Part shown: one piece after another, positions 1 to 6,333 of the stretch
Numbering within the stretch: position 1 is the first letter of the stretch
Layout: each line of letters starts with the position of its first letter
Source of the DNA: an uncultured Sutterella sp.
GTDB taxonomy: Bacteria; Pseudomonadota; Gammaproteobacteria; Burkholderiales; Burkholderiaceae_F
NCBI GenBank assembly: GCA_900554375.1
Contig: USHK01000024.1
Coordinates: 1-10,639 of the forward strand
DNA: 10,639 nt
Direction of reading: 5' to 3'
Notes under the pieces: generated by a model
What the model was told of the DNA's origin: nothing
The model's database searches: none
What the model saw: the letters and a program-made list of their open reading frames with translations, nothing else
Translations under genes and position numbers: made by a program

Positions 1-559
1 TCACAAAAAGGTTGTGACCGATCGCTTCGGACTGTCCGCGCTCTTCGGCGCCGATGCCCGGATAAGCACCCGGAGTATCAACGAACGTAAAAATCGGCAT
101 CGAGAACTTCTCGGCTGTTTCCATCAGGCGCAGCGCTTTTCGATAGCCTTCAGGACGACTCATACCGAAATTACGAAGGGTTCTCTCGCGGGTATCGCGG
201 CCCTTCTGATGCCCGATCAGCATGACCGGTTCACCGTTAAAACGAGCCATGCCGCCGACGATAGAAGGATCGTCCGCATAAGCACGGTCGCCGTGCAGTT
301 CGTGGAAGTCCGTAAAAATCATGTTGATGTAATCAAGCGTATACGGACGATTCGGATGGCGAGCCAAAAGCGACATTTCCCAAGGAGAAAGCTTATTGAA
401 GATTTCTTTGAGGAGTTTGGCTTTTTTCTTTTCAAGCCCGTTGATGTCGCTCGTTAAATCCAAACCTTCGGATCCGGAACTCATATCGCGGAGCTCCTGA
501 ATTTTTTCCTCAAGCTGTGCAACGGGTTTTTCAAATTCTAAGTAAGTGACTTTTGCCAT
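1..559 (-). CDS. accA: Acetyl-CoA carboxylase carboxyltransferase subunit alpha (partial, 3' end outside window)
   Basis: This is the alpha subunit of the carboxyltransferase of acetyl-CoA carboxylase, which with AccD moves the carboxyl group from biotin-BCCP to acetyl-CoA and makes malonyl-CoA for fatty acid synthesis in the cytoplasm. The visible 186 residues begin [20 protein letters not shown], the usual N-terminal helical region, and continue through [29 protein letters not shown] and [11 protein letters not shown] to the crotonase-fold segment [20 protein letters not shown] at about residues 158-177, a diagnostic AccA stretch. The family is normally about 320 residues, so roughly the C-terminal 40% is missing at the left edge; nothing looks broken. 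The ATG at 559 has an AAAGGAAT ribosome binding site, and only 9 bases separate it from the stop of the upstream glycosylase gene, so it is probably the third gene of a cysS-glycosylase-accA operon. Confidence 0.97.
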   Translation of the reverse strand, partial: MAKVTYLEFEKPVAQLEEKIQELRDMSSGSEGLDLTSDINGLEKKKAKLLKEIFNKLSPWEMSLLARHPNRPYTLDYINMIFTDFHELHGDRAYADDPSIVGGMARFNGEPVMLIGHQKGRDTRERTLRNFGMSRPEGYRKALRLMETAEKFSMPIFTFVDTPGAYPGIGAEERGQSEAIGHNLFV

Positions 560-568
560 GTTATTCCT

Positions 569-1222
569 TTAGTACTGCATCGGTCCGTTGTTAAGACTTC
601 GCCATAAATACCATGTGCCGGCGGTTTTCCATGGACCCCATTTGGCAATCACCGATGACATTTCTTCTTTTCGGTCGGCCGCTGACCATTCTTCGAATGC
701 GATCTCCGGAAAATACGCTTTACCAACGGCTTTGATAAAGCCGTAATCGAGCATCGGAGCAACATCCGGACGGCGCAGCGCAAAGATCAAAAACATTTCC
801 GCTGTCCACGGACCTACGCCTTTGATCGTGCAAAGTTCTTTGATAATTTCTTCATTGGAACGATGCTGAAAGCCATCGGCTGCATCCGGATTTTCGAGAA
901 AGAAGCGACAGATATCAAAAACGTAATCAATTTTACGTTCGCTCAAGCCAGCCGTTCTCAAGGTTCGGCGATGTTTGCGGCTGATAATTTCAGGTTTAAT
1001 TTCTTTACAAGACTTCTCAAACCGCTCCCAAATATTAGCGGCCGCTTTCACGGAGATCTGCTGCCCGATCACTGAGCGCAGCAGCGTTTCAAAAGGATTT
1101 CCGCGAGTCGCAAGAAATCCTTCAGGATTGGCGATAATGATTTGGGCCATGACGGGATCAGCCTCGGAAAGCTCCTTTTTAGCTTGATCCCACCATTCGG
1201 GTTTTTCGGTTTGCTCTGCCAT
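569..1222 (-). CDS. AlkA-type DNA-3-methyladenine glycosylase (HhH-GPD superfamily)
   Basis: The product is a base-excision repair enzyme that removes alkylated purines, chiefly 3-methyladenine, from DNA. At 217 residues it lacks the extra N-terminal domain of E. coli AlkA (282 aa) and is the compact form of the family. Visible landmarks are SVIGQQIS (about 50-57), the helix-hairpin-helix glycine loop KGVGPWTAEM (134-143), and DVAPMLDYGFIKAV (153-166), whose Asp159 aligns with the family's catalytic aspartate; the C-terminal WGPWKTAGTWYLW is also typical. I chose the ATG at 1222, five bases after the cysS stop. A TTG at 1243, overlapping the end of cysS, would add seven residues and is less likely, though the Shine-Dalgarno in front of the ATG is weak (AGAG-like), so coupling to cysS translation is plausible. 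Enzyme class is clear; exact lesion preference is not. Confidence 0.92.
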   Translation of the reverse strand: MAEQTEKPEWWDQAKKELSEADPVMAQIIIANPEGFLATRGNPFETLLRSVIGQQISVKAAANIWERFEKSCKEIKPEIISRKHRRTLRTAGLSERKIDYVFDICRFFLENPDAADGFQHRSNEEIIKELCTIKGVGPWTAEMFLIFALRRPDVAPMLDYGFIKAVGKAYFPEIAFEEWSAADRKEEMSSVIAKWGPWKTAGTWYLWRSLNNGPMQY

Positions 1223-1227
1223 AGAGA

Positions 1228-2622
1228 TTAAGCTCTGCGCCAAGTCGTCACACCGCCGGGAGCATCTTCCAAAACAATATTCTTTTCTAAGAGCTCCTTA
1301 CGGATTTCATCGGCTCTTGCCCAATTCTTAGCAGCCTTTGCCGCCTTTCTTTCCGCGATCAAGGCTTCAACAGCTGCTTCGTCCACAGAATCCACGGCGC
1401 CTTTGACGAAGGCTTCCGGGTCTAGCTGGAGGATGCCAAGCACACCGCCGAGTTTTTTGAGCTGGCGTGCAAGTTCCGGAGACTTTGTTTGATTGACTTC
1501 TTTTGCCAATTCAAAAAGAACGGCAACAGCCTGAGCCGTATTGAAGTCATCGTCCATGGCTTCTTTGAACTGAGCGGCAAACTTTTCGTTCCAGTCCAGC
1601 GGCTTGTTGTCGGCCGGCGTATTTTTGAGTGCCGTATACAGACGAATCAGCGCCTGATGTGCGTCTTCAACCAAGGCGGAAGAGAAATCAATCGGGCTTC
1701 TGTAGTGCGAGCGGAGCAGGAAAAAGCGAAGCGTTTCATTACCGTTCTTATCGCCGTACTGAGTATTTGTTTCTTTTAAAGCATCCCGGATCGTCCAGAA
1801 GTTGCCGAGGGACTTGCTCATCTTCTCGCCGTTGACACGCAGCGGACCCGAATGCATCCAGGTGTTCACAAACTTCTTGCCGTTGGCAGCTTCGCTCTGA
1901 GCGATTTCATTTTCATGGTGCGGGAACATCAGGTCCGGGCCGCCTCCATGGATATCAAACGTTTCTCCAAGCAGATCGCAGCTCATTGCAGAGCATTCAA
2001 TATGCCAGCCGGGACGGCCTTTCCCCCATTTAGAATCCCACTCCGGCTCTCCGGGTTTTGCTCTTTTCCAGAGTGCGAAGTCCAGAGGATCGTTCTTGGC
2101 CTCTTCAACCCTAACGCGTTCTCCGGGCTGCAGCTCGTCAACTTTTTTACCGGACAAAGCGCCGTAAGGCCTAAATTTTCGAACGGAGAAATCAACGTCG
2201 CCGTTTTTGTCCTGGTAGGCATAGCCCTTTTCTTCAAGTTTCTCGATGAGAGCGAGCATCTTGGGAATGTATTGAGTCGCTCTAGGTTCAACGGTCGGCG
2301 GCAGGCAGCCGAGTTCACCCAGATCTTCCTGCATACGCTTGGTATAGGTCTCTGCGAGCTCGGAGGGCAAAATTTTGCGTTCAGCCGCACGTTTAATAAT
2401 CTTGTCGTCAACGTCCGTCACGTTGCGGATGAATTTGACGTCGTAGCCGCTCTCTTGGAGCCAGCGTCTTGCCACGTCAAAAGCGATAAATGTTCTTCCG
2501 TGTCCAATGTGGCAGTCATCGTAGACGGTAACGCCGCATACATACATTCCGACTTTTCCGGGTGTAATGGATTTGAAGGGCTCCACACTACGAGAGAGCG
2601 TGTTGTAAATTTTTAAGGCCAT
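1228..2622 (-). CDS. cysS: Cysteinyl-tRNA synthetase
   Basis: This class I aminoacyl-tRNA synthetase charges tRNA-Cys with cysteine. The protein is 464 residues, close to E. coli CysS (461). The HIGH signature is at 38-41 ([11 protein letters not shown]), and KMSKS at 267-271 ([11 protein letters not shown]). The four zinc ligands that recognise cysteine are all present at Cys29, Cys210, His235 and Glu239, each one position beyond the E. coli residues (28, 209, 234, 238). The C-terminal GGVTTWRRA ending is typical. The open frame extends upstream to 2727, but the ATG at 2622 ([10 protein letters not shown]) matches the family N-terminus and has a good AAAGGAAG ribosome binding site, so the extra 35 codons are not coding. 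It is the first gene of the minus-strand operon with the glycosylase and accA. A TAAAAT at 2702-2707 (minus strand) could be its -10 box, but no convincing -35 goes with it. Confidence 0.98.
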   Translation of the reverse strand: MALKIYNTLSRSVEPFKSITPGKVGMYVCGVTVYDDCHIGHGRTFIAFDVARRWLQESGYDVKFIRNVTDVDDKIIKRAAERKILPSELAETYTKRMQEDLGELGCLPPTVEPRATQYIPKMLALIEKLEEKGYAYQDKNGDVDFSVRKFRPYGALSGKKVDELQPGERVRVEEAKNDPLDFALWKRAKPGEPEWDSKWGKGRPGWHIECSAMSCDLLGETFDIHGGGPDLMFPHHENEIAQSEAANGKKFVNTWMHSGPLRVNGEKMSKSLGNFWTIRDALKETNTQYGDKNGNETLRFFLLRSHYRSPIDFSSALVEDAHQALIRLYTALKNTPADNKPLDWNEKFAAQFKEAMDDDFNTAQAVAVLFELAKEVNQTKSPELARQLKKLGGVLGILQLDPEAFVKGAVDSVDEAAVEALIAERKAAKAAKNWARADEIRKELLEKNIVLEDAPGGVTTWRRA

Positions 2623-2798
2623 CGGACTTCCTTTCGTTAATAGAACAGCCGGATTGAGGCAGAGCAGGTCAGCTTTTGCTCGCACCAAGCTTAATTTATT
2701 GATTTTAGCAAATGGAAGCCTTAACACCTAAGAAGGAAACCGTCTGTACCAAAGTCAGAGATTCCTTGTTAATAAGTAGAAATCCTCAGACCCGCCGG

Positions 2799-2826
2799 TT
2801 GTAATAACCGACAGCTTGAGTAGATT
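2799..2826 (+). promoter_or_regulatory. Possible sigma-70 promoter of the small lipoprotein gene
   Basis: TTGTAA (2799-2804) and TAGATT (2821-2826) are separated by 16 bp, each matching four of six consensus bases, and lie just upstream of the lipoprotein gene with its TAAGGAG ribosome binding site. The -35 overlaps a small inverted repeat, CGGTT-GTAAT-AACCG (2796-2810), which could be an operator half-pair or chance. Weak evidence only. Confidence 0.3.
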
Positions 2827-2853
2827 AGAAGATGTTGTTTTAAGGAGATCGCT

Positions 2854-3057
2854 ATGAAGCGTTTCATAATCATACTTCCTTTGCTGTCGTTGTCATTTGT
2901 CTCCGGCTGTATGCATCACGGCCATTACAACGACCATCGCCCCTACTCCTCCAATGGCTACTACGAGCCTCTTCGGCATAGCAGCTCAACAAGCCCGCAA
3001 TATCCGTGCGCAGAACCTCAGCAAAGATTTCCGCACCGCGCTCTCCATCGGTATTAA
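2854..3057 (+). CDS. Small predicted lipoprotein, function unknown
   Basis: This 67-residue product starts with a short basic end and a hydrophobic stretch (MKRFIIILPLLSLSFVSG) followed directly by Cys19, a type II signal peptide with a lipobox-like FVSGC; the mature lipoprotein would be about 49 residues and anchored in a membrane. The rest is rich in His, Tyr, Ser and Pro (MHHGHYNDHRPYSS) with no domain I recognise; the histidines might bind metal, but that is speculation. The ATG at 2854 has a strong TAAGGAG ribosome binding site. It stands alone, divergent from cysS and convergent with the flavoprotein gene. Oddity: after about residue 39 the +1 frame reads as more protein-like than the annotated frame (see findings), so a frameshifted or altered C-terminus is possible. 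The signal peptide and ribosome site support a real gene; the tail is uncertain. Confidence 0.6.
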   Translation: MKRFIIILPLLSLSFVSGCMHHGHYNDHRPYSSNGYYEPLRHSSSTSPQYPCAEPQQRFPHRALHRY

Positions 3058-3081
3058 TCCGAAAACGAATACATGAAAGCG

Positions 3082-3105
3082 TTCTTGGAAAAAACTTTCC
3101 AAGAA
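3082..3105. repeat. Perfect inverted repeat (10-bp arms, 4-nt loop)
   Basis: TTCTTGGAAA (3082-3091) and TTTCCAAGAA (3096-3105) are exact reverse complements around AAAC. No U-run follows on either strand, so on its own it is not a classic terminator. It sits 12 bases before a second, longer hairpin in the convergent gap and may act with it as a tandem terminator or a 3' end stabiliser. Confidence 0.6.
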
Positions 3106-3117
3106 TCTGCAAAGACA

Positions 3118-3149
3118 AAAGCGAAAACCGGAGTTCCGGTTTTCGCTTT
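3118..3149. terminator. Strong hairpin, probable bidirectional terminator between convergent genes
   Basis: AAAGCGAAAACCGG (3118-3131) pairs perfectly with CCGGTTTTCGCTTT (3136-3149) across a 4-nt loop, AGTT, giving a 14-bp stem. It lies between the plus-strand lipoprotein gene (stop at 3057) and the minus-strand flavoprotein gene (stop at 3200). T-rich sequence follows on the plus strand (GTACTTTTCTT) and on the minus strand the stem's own 3' TTT continues into TGTCTTTG, so it can serve both directions, though neither U-tract is ideal. Confidence 0.75.
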
Positions 3150-3199
3150 GTACTTTTCTTGGCGCTGAAAACTAAGTTTCAGCTTTATTTCTCAAAGTA

Positions 3200-4894
3200 T
3201 CACTTGATTTCTATCGACTTTACCGTCTTATCGATGTCTCCGCCGGCAGCCATAACGCCTGCCAAACGACCGAATGTCAACGCTCTGCCATGGTTCATCC
3301 CCGGGCAAATCGTCGGATAGTCGCCGGAGCCGAAGTAGTCGCCGCCCGCTGCGCCGCAAACATAAAGTCCTTCGATGGGCTTGTCGTTCTTGTCCAAAAC
3401 ATGAAGCGTCGGATCGGTATGAAGTCCTCCTGACATGGCCAGAAGTGTACTGACAAGGCGACCGGCGTAGAACGGGCCCTTCTGAATCGGCGTAAGCAGC
3501 TCGGGCCGTTTACCGAAATCATCGTCATGGCCTTTAGCTGCAAGTTCGTTGTAGCGGGCTACTGTCGCTTTGAAGGCTTCAACAGGCACGCCCATCTTCT
3601 GAGCAAGTTCATCGAGCGTATCGGCAACAACAACCTTTCCGTCCTTAATGTGCTGAGCCTGAGAAGCTTTTTCGATCTCGACGTTCCAACCGTTCCCCCA
3701 AGGCTGCCACATCTGACCATAGAAAAGACCGCCGGCGAGATTGCCGTCAACCTGTTTCTTCACGTCCTGTGTCCAGTTCGAGTCGTACACCGTCCACGCA
3801 ATTCCATGCGGCTGAAGCTCTTTAGAGCAGGACTTGGATTGGGTGTTAACGTCTTCGTTCATGAAGCGTTCGCCGTTTGCGTTCACATGCAGGAAACCGT
3901 AACTGCCGGCGCCGGCTTCTAAATGAACCGTTGCAGCATGGTTATCATTCTTCTGCATCACGCCGCCGACCTGCATCGCCATGATGTGAGCGTCACCTGT
4001 GTTGGATTTGGTTGGAAAATAGATCTGAGCATCGGCATGAAGCGAATACGGAGCAAAAGCCTTTCTCATTTCTTCATTAGAACCGTAGCAGCCGGTTGCA
4101 ATGATGACGCCTTTAGCCGCATTGATTTGAGTGTAATTGTTCGGTCTTCCGGCGATGAGACCGGTAACACGCTTATTGGCATCCTGAATGAATTGAACGG
4201 CAGGAGTCCGATACATCAAAGTTACACCGGCCTTTTTCAGTTCTTCTTCGAAACAAGGCATGAGTGCCACATTTCCAATGCCTTCCGAGTTGCCGTAGGT
4301 ATAGTCAAGGTTAATGTTCTTGTTGTAAAAGAAGTGTGTGACCGGGAATTCTGTGTATGTCGGGCCTTTGTAATAGCCTTCCCAAAGTGTCACATTAGTG
4401 TCGTGTTTGCCGGCGATATCAATCGCCCAATCCATGCAGTCCCCGCATTTTCTGGCAAACATCCAAAGGAGACGTTCATCCATTCTGCCTTGACCCCAAG
4501 CCACTAAGCGACGGACAATTTCGGCGGCATCGATATCGATGCCCATTTTCTTTTGCAGAGAGCTATTGAAAGCAGTGATGTGGCCGCCGCGGCAGCTCCA
4601 CCCGCGTGTTTTTTCGACTAAGACGACTTTCGCTCCTTCCTGAGCTGCAGCCAAAGCAGCAGCAAAACCCGCAAGACCGGCACCGATCACCACCACGTCC
4701 GTATCTACCGTCTTTTTGATCTGTTGCGGTGCGATCTTAGCAGCCGGTTTTTCCCAGCTCCAGCCGCTGCATTTCGGCTGAGCCCATTTTTCAGGAATAT
4801 CGCCGGCATGAGCTGCTGTTCCTGCCATTGCTGCACCTGTAGCAGCTAACGTTCCTTTAAGAAAACCGCGACGAGAAAGTTCAGCTTTTGACAT
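3200..4894 (-). CDS. Tat-exported FAD-dependent reductase of the fumarate reductase/flavocytochrome c family, substrate unknown
   Basis: The 564-residue product is a periplasmic flavoprotein of the FAD_binding_2 family, related to the flavin domain of Shewanella fumarate reductase FccA. It starts with a twin-arginine signal, SRRGFLKG (7-14), and an AHA cleavage site near residue 30, so it is exported folded with FAD. The dinucleotide-binding motif is DVVVIGAGLAGFAAA (66-80), with Glu94 (LVEK) as the likely ribose contact and IIATG at 264-268. NANGERF with Arg343 aligns with the region of the FccA proton-donor arginine. In contrast, the HHTMGG and NRLGGNA segments that supply the fumarate-binding His504 and Arg544 of FccA read LLAMSGG (484-490) and TICPGMNHGR (528-537), so those ligands seem lost. 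Fumarate is therefore unlikely; the acceptor is unknown. It has no haem motifs and must take electrons from the tetraheme cytochrome encoded 29 bp upstream. Start ATG has an AAGGAG site. Confidence 0.9.
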   Translation of the reverse strand: MSKAELSRRGFLKGTLAATGAAMAGTAAHAGDIPEKWAQPKCSGWSWEKPAAKIAPQQIKKTVDTDVVVIGAGLAGFAAALAAAQEGAKVVLVEKTRGWSCRGGHITAFNSSLQKKMGIDIDAAEIVRRLVAWGQGRMDERLLWMFARKCGDCMDWAIDIAGKHDTNVTLWEGYYKGPTYTEFPVTHFFYNKNINLDYTYGNSEGIGNVALMPCFEEELKKAGVTLMYRTPAVQFIQDANKRVTGLIAGRPNNYTQINAAKGVIIATGCYGSNEEMRKAFAPYSLHADAQIYFPTKSNTGDAHIMAMQVGGVMQKNDNHAATVHLEAGAGSYGFLHVNANGERFMNEDVNTQSKSCSKELQPHGIAWTVYDSNWTQDVKKQVDGNLAGGLFYGQMWQPWGNGWNVEIEKASQAQHIKDGKVVVADTLDELAQKMGVPVEAFKATVARYNELAAKGHDDDFGKRPELLTPIQKGPFYAGRLVSTLLAMSGGLHTDPTLHVLDKNDKPIEGLYVCGAAGGDYFGSGDYPTICPGMNHGRALTFGRLAGVMAAGGDIDKTVKSIEIK

Positions 4895-4923
4895 TTTTAT
4901 CTCCTTGGTGAGAAATTAACTAA

Positions 4924-5271
4924 TTAAGGAACTTGGATGCCCTGAGCGCCTTTGTGACATTCGGAGCAGGCGATGACGGATTGACTGTGACCTTTATGGC
5001 ATTGCAGACATTCGAAGGTATCGAAATGCGTTTTATGAATATTCGCGACCTTTTTGCCTTCGATTTCTAAAGTCTTCCCTTGCGGCTCTTCTCCATGACA
5101 TTTTTGACAAGAGCCTTCCGATACATTCGAACTCAAAGGTTTACCTTCAACGTGACAGACAGCACAGTCCTTACCTTTTGCGGCATGAAGCTCTGCAACG
5201 CCTGCAGCCGAGGTATTCATCAGGAATACACCAACAGCAGCAAAGGCTAGTGCGACTATTTTTTTGTTCAT
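4924..5271 (-). CDS. Periplasmic tetraheme c-type cytochrome, electron donor to the flavoprotein
   Basis: The 115-residue protein has a Sec signal peptide (MNKKIVALAFAAVGVF, cleavage probably within NTSAAGVA, about residues 19-26) and four CXXCH haem-attachment motifs: CAVCH (36-40), CQKCH (55-59), CLQCH (88-92) and CSECH (102-106). Apart from the four motif histidines there are exactly four others, His29, His79, His82 and His95, the right number for bis-His ligation of all four haems. Size and motif order match the N-terminal tetraheme domain of FccA and the small tetraheme cytochromes that shuttle electrons from a membrane quinol dehydrogenase of the NapC/CymA type; none of these is encoded here. 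The open frame extends to 5319, but the ATG at 5271 starts a proper signal peptide and has a GGAAGAAGAG ribosome site. It is first in an operon with the flavoprotein and has its own apparent regulated promoter. Confidence 0.93.
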   Translation of the reverse strand: MNKKIVALAFAAVGVFLMNTSAAGVAELHAAKGKDCAVCHVEGKPLSSNVSEGSCQKCHGEEPQGKTLEIEGKKVANIHKTHFDTFECLQCHKGHSQSVIACSECHKGAQGIQVP

Positions 5272-5299
5272 CTCTTCTTCCTTGTTTGAGGATGTTTTC

Positions 5300-5305
5300 A
5301 ATATA
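5300..5305 (-). promoter_or_regulatory. Predicted -10 box of the cytochrome-flavoprotein operon
   Basis: TATATT on the minus strand, five of six matches to TATAAT. With the standard spacing the start point falls near 5293, giving a 22-base leader before the cytochrome ATG. There is no -35 hexamer; the palindrome at 5327-5342 occupies that place, as expected for a class II activator-dependent promoter. The TSS is an inference and could shift by one or two bases. Confidence 0.6.
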
Positions 5306-5314
5306 AAAATGATG

Positions 5315-5327
5315 AACAAGGCTTGTT
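5315..5327. repeat. Short inverted repeat between the -10 box and the operator
   Basis: AACAAG-G-CTTGTT, six-base arms around one base, spanning about -22 to -34 of the predicted cytochrome promoter and touching the larger palindrome by one base. It could be a second protein site within the promoter or may be coincidental; nothing else supports a role. Confidence 0.35.
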
Positions 5328-5342
5328 GTCAGCTAGCTGACA
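5327..5342. promoter_or_regulatory. Perfect 16-bp Crp/Fnr-type operator (proximal site, centred at -41.5)
   Basis: TGTCAGCTAGCTGACA is a perfect palindrome with the 5-N6-5 layout of CRP and FNR operators (CRP: TGTGA-N6-TCACA). Its centre, between 5334 and 5335, is 41.5 bp upstream of the start predicted from the TATATT box, the classic class II position where the activator touches both RNA polymerase alpha and sigma. It lies between the gene of a Crp/Fnr-family protein and the operon it probably controls. Confidence 0.75.
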
Positions 5343-5377
5343 CTTTTTCAGCCCTCCTTTTGCTCGATCTCCAAAAG

Positions 5378-5393
5378 TGTCAGGCAGCTGACG
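5378..5393. promoter_or_regulatory. Second Crp/Fnr-type operator copy (distal site, centred at -92.5)
   Basis: TGTCAGGCAGCTGACG repeats the proximal operator with one half-site mismatch (final G for A) and a different centre: TGTCA-N6-TGACG. Its centre is 51 bp from that of the first site, close to five helical turns, and -92.5 is one of the known class I CRP positions. It overlaps the regulator's stop codon (5380-5382), so part of it is coding. Same-face spacing suggests co-operative or synergistic activation. Confidence 0.6.
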
Positions 5394-6123
5394 ATTTTTC
5401 TCGTCTCTTGCGAATACGAACAGAAGGCCGAGCACCGTTTTCCAGCCAGTCAAAACATCCTTCGATGAACTTTTGGGCGACTTGCGTCTCGCCTCTCTTT
5501 CTCACGATGTCTCCGTTTGACTCGATCTCGGTATGAACGGTGGATACAGATTGCCGAGAAGCATTAACAAAGCCCGAGAGCTCAACCGCAGTCAGCGTCA
5601 ACGGAATATAAACAAAACCTTTCTGCTCTGAAGATTGGCCCAGAGAAGCTGCCAGGCTTGCATAGAGGACCTGAATGCGTTCGGGAAGCGTTAACGTCGA
5701 GTTGGCGATTAAGGCCTCCATGCAGGACTCGTGATGCGCAATTACCGAGAGCGTGTGCGCAGATAAAAGCTCCGGGTTTTGGAGAAGAAAATTTCTGAAA
5801 ATATCTCTTTTAATCAGCCGAACTTCGGAGTCTCGAAAAGCGCTGTCGTAAACGTTCACAGATTCGTGCGTTAGTCCGTCTACATCTCCCATCAAAGAGC
5901 CTGGAGGAATCAAAGAAAGATAATGATTTTTGAGGTGTTTATCCGGATAGGAGAAGACACCCAAACCGCTCAGAACCAATGCGATCTCACCGGTATCACC
6001 GCCGTTAAAAATCGATGCGCCCTGCTTAAGACGCAGATAGCGCCCGTACTGATTGAAAAACTGTTGTATTCGCGGATCAATCTGCGGATGGATCCACGGC
6101 AATTGGCGAAAAACTTGTCTCAT
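5380..6123 (-). CDS. Crp/Fnr-family transcriptional regulator, probably local activator of the reductase operon
   Basis: The 247-residue protein has an N-terminal cyclic-nucleotide-binding-like beta-roll (about 20-115, with GGDTGEIALVLSG and IPPGSLMGD), a dimerisation helix (about 117-140) and a C-terminal winged helix-turn-helix (about 150-215) with recognition helix NASRQSVSTVH (188-198). There is no Arg-Ser pair for cAMP phosphate after GD (79-80) and no Arg at all from 80 to 96, so cAMP binding as in CRP is unlikely. Only Cys134 and Cys223 occur, so there is no FNR-type iron-sulphur cluster. The signal it senses is unknown. The ATG at 6123 has a GGAAGGTG site at good distance; a GTG two codons earlier would sit almost on that site. 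The C-terminal tail (VRIRKRREK) is basic. Its position directly upstream of the cytochrome gene, with two matching operators between, points to control of that operon. Confidence 0.9.
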   Translation of the reverse strand: MRQVFRQLPWIHPQIDPRIQQFFNQYGRYLRLKQGASIFNGGDTGEIALVLSGLGVFSYPDKHLKNHYLSLIPPGSLMGDVDGLTHESVNVYDSAFRDSEVRLIKRDIFRNFLLQNPELLSAHTLSVIAHHESCMEALIANSTLTLPERIQVLYASLAASLGQSSEQKGFVYIPLTLTAVELSGFVNASRQSVSTVHTEIESNGDIVRKRGETQVAQKFIEGCFDWLENGARPSVRIRKRREKSSAA

Positions 6124-6304
6124 GATCACCTTCCGTCAGTTTCAGATTACACACCCGAATAAATTTTTGCACTTGAGACTTTCTCTAAGAACTGTCGGAA
6201 AAACGCTATCTAAGCAGCTCCCAATTTATCCATTGGATTCAAAAGCTCCGAGCACTTAATGAAGGAGGAAACTGACCTCAGCAGTTTGTAAATATTCTTG
6301 ATTT

Positions 6305-6333
6305 TTGCGTTGTTTAGCCGATTTCCATAGAAT
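6305..6333 (+). promoter_or_regulatory. Likely sigma-70 promoter of the TPR-ppiA-ppiB-lpxH cluster
   Basis: TTGCGT (6305-6310) and TAGAAT (6328-6333, five of six matches) are separated by 17 bp, predicting a start near 6340 and a leader of about 40 bases before the ATG at 6380. It lies in the 256-base divergent gap (6124-6379) between the regulator and the TPR gene. The same gap holds a small inverted repeat AAACTG-N7-CAGTTT (6269-6287); no copy of the TGTCA operator is seen there. Confidence 0.5.

Noticed and set aside
14..457. A 147-codon plus-strand open frame inside accA
   Set aside because: It is antisense to a clear, motif-rich AccA frame and has no recognisable product or ribosome site.
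1852..2616. A 254-codon plus-strand open frame opposite cysS
   Set aside because: Shadow of cysS; the opposite strand encodes HIGH, KMSKS and all zinc ligands, while this frame shows no domain.
2702..2707. TAAAAT on the minus strand as the -10 box of cysS
   Set aside because: The -10 is good, but nothing 16-18 bp upstream resembles a -35, and AT-rich intergenic DNA gives such hexamers by chance.
3923..4507. A 194-codon plus-strand open frame opposite the flavoprotein gene
   Set aside because: Antisense to conserved flavoprotein sequence with no independent support.
6269..6287. AAACTG-N7-CAGTTT as a further operator for the Crp/Fnr regulator
   Set aside because: Arms and spacing differ from the TGTCA-N6-TGACA pattern; more likely a chance inverted repeat.
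6259..6291. ATG followed by ten codons and TAA just downstream of the divergent centre, with a GGAGG inside
   Set aside because: The purine-rich stretch lies within the would-be peptide, no gene start follows it at a usable distance, and there is no run of identical codons to suggest an attenuator peptide.
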